A stretch of DNA of 64,000 nucleotides, from the NCBI GenBank assembly GCA_937995345.1, contig CALKKS010000004.1, positions 3,875-67,874 on the forward strand, in the 5' to 3' direction. This document shows positions 60,570-64,000 of the stretch, in pieces. A program made the translations under genes and the position numbers. The DNA comes from an uncultured Collinsella sp. (GTDB lineage: Bacteria > Actinomycetota > Coriobacteriia > Coriobacteriales > Coriobacteriaceae). The number at the start of each line of letters is the position of its first letter. Position 1 is the stretch's first letter. The notes beneath the pieces were generated by a model. The model was not told the origin of the DNA. It saw nothing but the letters and a program-made list of their open reading frames with translations, and ran no database searches.

Positions 60570-61340
60570 ATGAAGATCGGATTTGTCGGTTTTGGCAATA
60601 TGGCGAGCGCTATGGCCGATGGCTGGATTTCCTCCGGCGTGGCCGCGGGCGACATGTGCGCCTGCGCGGGCCGCTACGATGCTCTGGTTGAGCGTTGCGA
60701 GGCGCGGGGCATGGCTGCCTGCCACGATGCGGCGGAGGTTGTTGCCGCGTCCGATATCGTGGTTGCGGCGGTCAAGCCGTACATGATTGAGAAGGTTTTC
60801 GCTCCACTCAAGGATGCGCTTGCCGACAAGGTCGTCCTTTCGGTTGCCTGGACTTGGGATAGCGCCAAGTGGGAGCAGGTCCTGCCAGGTGTCGCTCATA
60901 TCTCGACGGTGCCCAACACGCCGGTTTCGGTGGGCGAGGGCGTTATCGCCTGCGAGAAGGCTTGCACGCTTAGCGATGAGCAGCGTGCCACGGTGCTCGG
61001 TCTGCTCGGAAAGCTTGGCACGGTGGTCGAGCTCGATTCGAGCCTGCTGTTTGTGGGCGGTACCGTGGGCGGTTGCGCCCCGGCGTTTGTCGCCATGGCG
61101 ATCGAGGCTCTGGGCGATGCGGCCGTCAAACACGGTATTCCGCGCGCCGATGCCTATCGCATTGTGAGCCAGATGGTGCTGGGTACGGCAAAGCTGCAGC
61201 TTGCAACCGGTCAGCATCCCGCAGCGATGAAGGATGCCGTGTGCTCGCCCGGCGGTGCTACCATCAAGGGCGTCGTCGCGCTCGAGGACGCCGGCATGCG
61301 CAGCGCCCTGGTCAAGGCCATCGACGCCACCCTCCAGTAA
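60570..61340 (+). CDS. proC: Pyrroline-5-carboxylate reductase
   Basis: The 256-residue product has the Rossmann start KIGFVGFGNMASAMADGW, VVAAVKPYMIEKV, the ISTVPNTPVSVGEGV block and the dimer-domain motifs GGCAPAFVAMAIEALGDAAVKHG and SPGGATIKGVVALEDAGMR. It makes proline from pyrroline-5-carboxylate with NAD(P)H. It is slightly shorter than the usual 265-280 residues. It is followed by a nested palindrome that includes a terminator. Confidence 0.94.
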   Translation: MKIGFVGFGNMASAMADGWISSGVAAGDMCACAGRYDALVERCEARGMAACHDAAEVVAASDIVVAAVKPYMIEKVFAPLKDALADKVVLSVAWTWDSAKWEQVLPGVAHISTVPNTPVSVGEGVIACEKACTLSDEQRATVLGLLGKLGTVVELDSSLLFVGGTVGGCAPAFVAMAIEALGDAAVKHGIPRADAYRIVSQMVLGTAKLQLATGQHPAAMKDAVCSPGGATIKGVVALEDAGMRSALVKAIDATLQ

Positions 61341-61353
61341 GACCTACCATTTA

Positions 61354-61487
61354 GGGACAGGTTTATTTTGGCAGGTATTTTCCTGCGGTTTTGTCGTTCT
61401 AGCAAAAAGCGCCCCGCAACTGGCTCAATTCCAGTTGCGGGGCGCTTGCGTTTGCCCAGATAAAACCGACCAAAATAAACCTGTCCC
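61354..61487. repeat. Nested palindromic element with an internal bidirectional terminator
   Basis: Outer arms GGGACAGGTTTATTTTGG (61354-61371) and its exact complement (61470-61487) are 18 bp and perfect. Inside, AAGCGCCCCGCAACTGG (61407-61423) and CCAGTTGCGGGGCGCTT (61431-61447) form a 17-bp perfect terminator stem with an A-rich left flank. It lies between the convergent proC and the small membrane protein gene. The outer arms look like a dispersed repeat rather than part of the terminator. Confidence 0.75.
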
Positions 61488-61498
61488 TTTTTGGCAGG

Positions 61499-61672
61499 TT
61501 AGTCCCAGAAGCTGCCTTCTTCGTCCTCGGACTTGGGGCCGCGGTCGACATACATCTTATGGGTGCGCTTCTCCATTACAAAGGCAAGAATCGCAAACAG
61601 CAGGATGCCGCCGGCGAAAAGGATGGCAAAACCGGTGCGGGTGCCAAACAAAAAGGAAAAAACTGCGTCCAT
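61499..61672 (-). CDS. Small single-span membrane protein, 57 residues
   Basis: On the minus strand ATG (61670-61672) opens a 57-codon frame ending in TAA at 61499. The product starts MDAVFSFLFGTRTG, has a hydrophobic span (FAILFAGGILLFAILAFVM) and a charged tail (EKRTHKMYVDRGPKSEDEEG). AGAAGG precedes the start. The clean span-plus-tail layout, good ribosome site and adjacent terminator support a real gene. Function unknown. Confidence 0.75.
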   Translation of the reverse strand: MDAVFSFLFGTRTGFAILFAGGILLFAILAFVMEKRTHKMYVDRGPKSEDEEGSFWD

Positions 61673-61783
61673 TGGGTGCCTTCTTGCGTAGTTGAGTTGG
61701 GTCGTAAACGCTCATAAGTATATACTTGCCCATACATGTACAAGGTTGCAACCTAAATGGAATGTATATCGCCGGAGGATCTA

Positions 61784-63067
61784 ATGCTTGATATCAAGTT
61801 TGTTCGCGAGAACCCCGATGCCATCGATACCGCCATGGCAAATCGCCAGACGTCTTGGGATCGCGAGAAGTTCTTTGAACTCGACGACGAGCGCCGTGCC
61901 GTCATCACCGAGGTCGAGGAGCTCCAGGCCACGCGTAACGCCGAGTCCAAGAAGATTGGCGCCCTGATGAAGGAGGGCAAGAAGGACGAGGCCGAGGCCG
62001 CCAAGGAGGCCGTGCGCGCCGTCAACGAGAAGATCGACGGTCTGGCCGAGCGCCGTACCGCTCTTGAGCAGGAGCAGTACGACTTCATGTCTCACCTGCC
62101 CAACATTCCGTGCGAGGCCACCCCGTACGGTAAGGACGAGGACGAGAACATCGAGCGTCGCCGCTGGGGCACCCCGCGCGAGTTCGACTTCGACTTTAAG
62201 CCGCACTGGGATCTGGGCACCGACCTCGATATCCTCGACTTCGAGCGTGGCAACAAGCTCTCCGGCAGCCGTTTCACCGTTCTCGGTGGCGCCGGCGCCC
62301 GCTTGGAGCGCGCCCTTATCAACTTCTTCCTGGACACGCACACGAGCCGTGGCTTCAAGGAGTGGTGGCCGCCCATCGTCGTCAAGCGTCAGACGATGTT
62401 CGGTACGGGCCAGCTGCCCAAGTTCGAGGACGACGCCTATCACGTCTCGGGCGACAACTTCCTGATCCCTACCGCCGAGGTCGTGCTTACCAACCTGCAT
62501 GCCGGCGAGGTTCTCGATGCCGACACCCTGCCGCGTCGCTACACTGCCTTCACCCCCTGCTTCCGCGAGGAGGCCGGTTCCGCCGGTCGCGACACCCGCG
62601 GCATCATTCGCCAGCACGAGTTCGACAAGGTCGAGATGGTTAAGTTTGCCAAGCCGGAGGAGTCCGACGAGGAGCTCGAGAGCATGACCGCCGAGGCCGA
62701 GTACCTGCTGCAACAGCTGGGCCTGCCGTATCGCGTGATTAGCCTGTGCACCGGCGACCTGGGCTTCTCTGCCCGTCAGACCTACGACATCGAGGTTTGG
62801 CTGCCGAGCTACAACGCCTACAAGGAGATCAGCTCCTGCTCCAATTGCGGCGACTTCCAGGCCCGTCGCGCCAACATCAAGTATCGCGACCCCGAGAACT
62901 TCAAGGGTTCGCGCTACCTGCACACCCTTAACGGTTCCGGCCTGCCGGCTGGTCGTACCATGGCTGCCATTCTGGAGAACTACCAGAACGCCGACGGCAC
63001 CATCACGATCCCCGAGGTTCTGCGTCCCTACATGGGCGGCCTCGAGAAGATCGAGCCGGTCGCGTAA
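61784..63067 (+). CDS. serS: Serine-tRNA ligase
   Basis: The 427-residue product has the N-terminal long coiled-coil arm (about residues 30-100) and class II motifs: motif 2 FREEAGSAGRDTRGIIRQHEFDKVE and motif 3 LNGSGLPAGRTMAAILENYQ, with the Ser site TAEVVLTN. ATG 61784 follows CCGGAGGATCT; an in-frame ATG at 61757 lies upstream of that site. It charges tRNA-Ser and, for selenoprotein users, tRNA-Sec. Confidence 0.97.
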   Translation: MLDIKFVRENPDAIDTAMANRQTSWDREKFFELDDERRAVITEVEELQATRNAESKKIGALMKEGKKDEAEAAKEAVRAVNEKIDGLAERRTALEQEQYDFMSHLPNIPCEATPYGKDEDENIERRRWGTPREFDFDFKPHWDLGTDLDILDFERGNKLSGSRFTVLGGAGARLERALINFFLDTHTSRGFKEWWPPIVVKRQTMFGTGQLPKFEDDAYHVSGDNFLIPTAEVVLTNLHAGEVLDADTLPRRYTAFTPCFREEAGSAGRDTRGIIRQHEFDKVEMVKFAKPEESDEELESMTAEAEYLLQQLGLPYRVISLCTGDLGFSARQTYDIEVWLPSYNAYKEISSCSNCGDFQARRANIKYRDPENFKGSRYLHTLNGSGLPAGRTMAAILENYQNADGTITIPEVLRPYMGGLEKIEPVA

Positions 63068-63090
63068 ACTAGCTGCATAGGCGATTTGCG

Positions 63091-63119
63091 AGGGCGCTCC
63101 TTTTAGGGGCGCCCTTTTT
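63091..63119 (+). terminator. Terminator after serS
   Basis: AGGGCGCTCC pairs with GGGGCGCCCT (one U-G pair) around TTTTA and is followed by TTTTTG. Confidence 0.88.
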
Positions 63120-63238
63120 GTGTGCGGCTATACCATGCCGTGCGGACAGCTCGATAGAAAACACACGAACAAACGTTCTGTATACATGCATTTACCTGCT
63201 ATGCTTTTGCTAACTAAGAGCAAGAGAAAGGGGATGTG

Positions 63239-63616
63239 ATGGAGCTGTTCGACGAGCGGGTTGTTTTGTTCCAGAGCGATGAGGGCGGGGAGCACCTGCT
63301 GGTAACGTGCGAGCCGTCGGGTATGGGTGGCTTGGTGGTTCGGCAGACGAGTGAGGGACCATTGACGCAATGGTGCTTTGAGGAGTCGCCGCATGTGGTC
63401 GAGACGTTTGTGGCGCATGAGGCGCTTGTTGCCCTTGAGCACTTCTATGGCGTTGGAACTTCTAATCAGGTGGCCCAAATGCTGAGCATCTCGTTTGCCG
63501 ACTACGACTGTGCCCAACGGGTGCGGTCGCTTCTGGGGGAGCTTGGCACCGGGTTCGATGTGATCGAAAAGCCAATCGATCGCACGAGAAGCGCTGATGC
63601 TTGTGGTGCAGCGTGA
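63239..63616 (+). CDS. Hypothetical protein, 125 residues
   Basis: ATG 63239 follows AAAGGGG at a good distance. The product (MELFDERVVLFQSDEGGEHLLVT onward) has no signal peptide or membrane span. It contains the helical segment VETFVAHEALVALEHFYGV and a C-terminal region (SLLGELGTGFDVIEKP). I do not recognise the family. The promoter region contains TATACATGCATTTACCTG, shared with the region upstream of the PilZ gene. Confidence 0.7.
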   Translation: MELFDERVVLFQSDEGGEHLLVTCEPSGMGGLVVRQTSEGPLTQWCFEESPHVVETFVAHEALVALEHFYGVGTSNQVAQMLSISFADYDCAQRVRSLLGELGTGFDVIEKPIDRTRSADACGAA

Positions 63617-63695
63617 CAAATTGCGGCTCGCGCGAAAAAAGTTTGAGTTTTTGCTTGACTCTAACGAACTAAAGTGGTTTTATATGTCTTGCGCT

Positions 63696-63772
63696 GCGGC
63701 GTTACCTCAGCTGGATAGAGGGTCTGACTACGAATCAGAACGTCATAGGTTCGAATCCTATACGCCGCACCA
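63696..63772 (+). tRNA. tRNA-Arg (anticodon ACG)
   Basis: Acceptor GCGGCGT pairs with ACGCCGC, then A and an encoded CCA. The D-arm TACCTCAGCTGGATAGAG, anticodon arm TCTGA-CTACGAA-TCAGA with ACG, and T-arm AGGTTCGAATCC are complete. A34 is expected to be edited to inosine. Confidence 0.96.
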
Positions 63773-63783
63773 ATTGAACTTAA

Positions 63784-63812
63784 AGCCTCCGGCAACGGGG
63801 GCTTTTCTTTTA
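63784..63812 (+). terminator. Terminator of tRNA-Arg
   Basis: AGCCTCCG pairs with CGGGGGCT around GCAA and is followed by TTTTCTTTT. Confidence 0.85.
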
Positions 63813-63826
63813 GGCAGACGCCGCAT

Positions 63827-63935
63827 GGATTCGAACCTCGGTCGAGGCGCGAGCGTAAAGAAAACGCGGAGCGTTTTTAGCCCGCGGGCGAGCGCGCCGC
63901 CAGGCGGGCGAAGCCGGTGCGGATTCGCACGACAA
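63827..63935. repeat. tRNA-Arg-associated hairpin element (one-sided)
   Basis: An exact 12-bp inverted copy of this tRNA's T-arm (GGATTCGAACCT, 63827-63838 versus 63747-63758) precedes a GC-rich core at 63849-63921 that is nearly identical to the tRNA-Leu element. Unlike the Phe and Leu cases, no second copy of the tRNA 3' end or terminator follows within the window. The remaining bases to 64000 show nothing recognisable. Confidence 0.8.
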
Positions 63936-64000
63936 CTTAATCAGCGGGTTGATTTCCGATCTCAGCCGAACACATTGAGTGAATAGGCCGTTCCCACAGC

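Noticed and set aside
63597..63986. 129-codon plus-strand ORF crossing tRNA-Arg
   Set aside because: It runs through the tRNA gene, its terminator and the hairpin element, so it is not a gene.

Overview
The window looks like a chromosome segment from a gut Coriobacteriia bacterium of the Collinsella type (Actinomycetota). The evidence is high GC with GC-ending codons, a PMCA-type calcium ATPase, a Tad pilus locus, nickel/cobalt ECF transport genes, and repeated SipW-class surface proteins. The genus is an inference from gene content and style; no 16S rRNA gene is present.

Layout. Bases 1-1624 carry the N-terminal part of an M16 metallopeptidase. Bases 2342-4122 hold a PilZ (c-di-GMP receptor) gene and a membrane-anchored protein whose C-terminal strand motif recurs in the surface proteins further on. 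Bases 5067-6886 encode two proteins with a SipW-type signal peptide (TasA/CalY-like). Bases 6978-13548 form a small defence-like island: a Sau3AI-like restriction-modification pair divergent around a GATC-bearing palindrome, a DUF4143-type ATPase preceded by five 23-bp repeats, a DUF5710 protein and a protein with a possible Vsr/DUF559-like domain. A tRNA-Val follows.

Bases 14272-23344 are the most unusual block: four more SipW-class proteins, a SipW-like signal peptidase, a membrane-anchored McrB-like AAA+ ATPase, a DUF2357-like protein with a very long alanine-rich coiled coil, and a second SipW-like signal peptidase. They run in one direction with short or overlapping junctions. I read this as a dedicated export and assembly system for surface fibres that has recruited an McrBC-like pair.

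Bases 23470-37540 are mostly housekeeping: an EamA transporter, glmM, an M32 carboxypeptidase, a T-box leader with pheS-pheT, a nickel/cobalt ECF transporter (cbiM-cbiQ-cbiO) behind a NikR-style operator, a zinc phospholipase C-like protein and pyruvate kinase. Bases 37983-42088 carry a calcium P-type ATPase behind a structured leader that buries its ribosome binding site, and rsgA. Bases 42340-51945 are a compact Tad/Flp pilus operon (CpaB, TadZ/CpaE, TadA, TadB, TadC, Flp pilin, several TadE/TadG-like pseudopilins, DUF192), followed by a toxin-antitoxin-like pair. The rest holds a GH5-like hydrolase with an altered catalytic motif, rsmI, metG, rsmA, tatD, a stomatin-like protein, rlmH, proC, a 57-residue membrane protein and serS.

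The tRNAs for Phe, Leu and Arg are each followed by a related GC-rich hairpin element that carries an exact 12-bp inverted copy of that tRNA's own T-arm. For Phe and Leu the tRNA 3' end plus its terminator is duplicated on the far side. This repeated architecture and the McrBC-like fibre locus are the two strongest candidates for undescribed biology.
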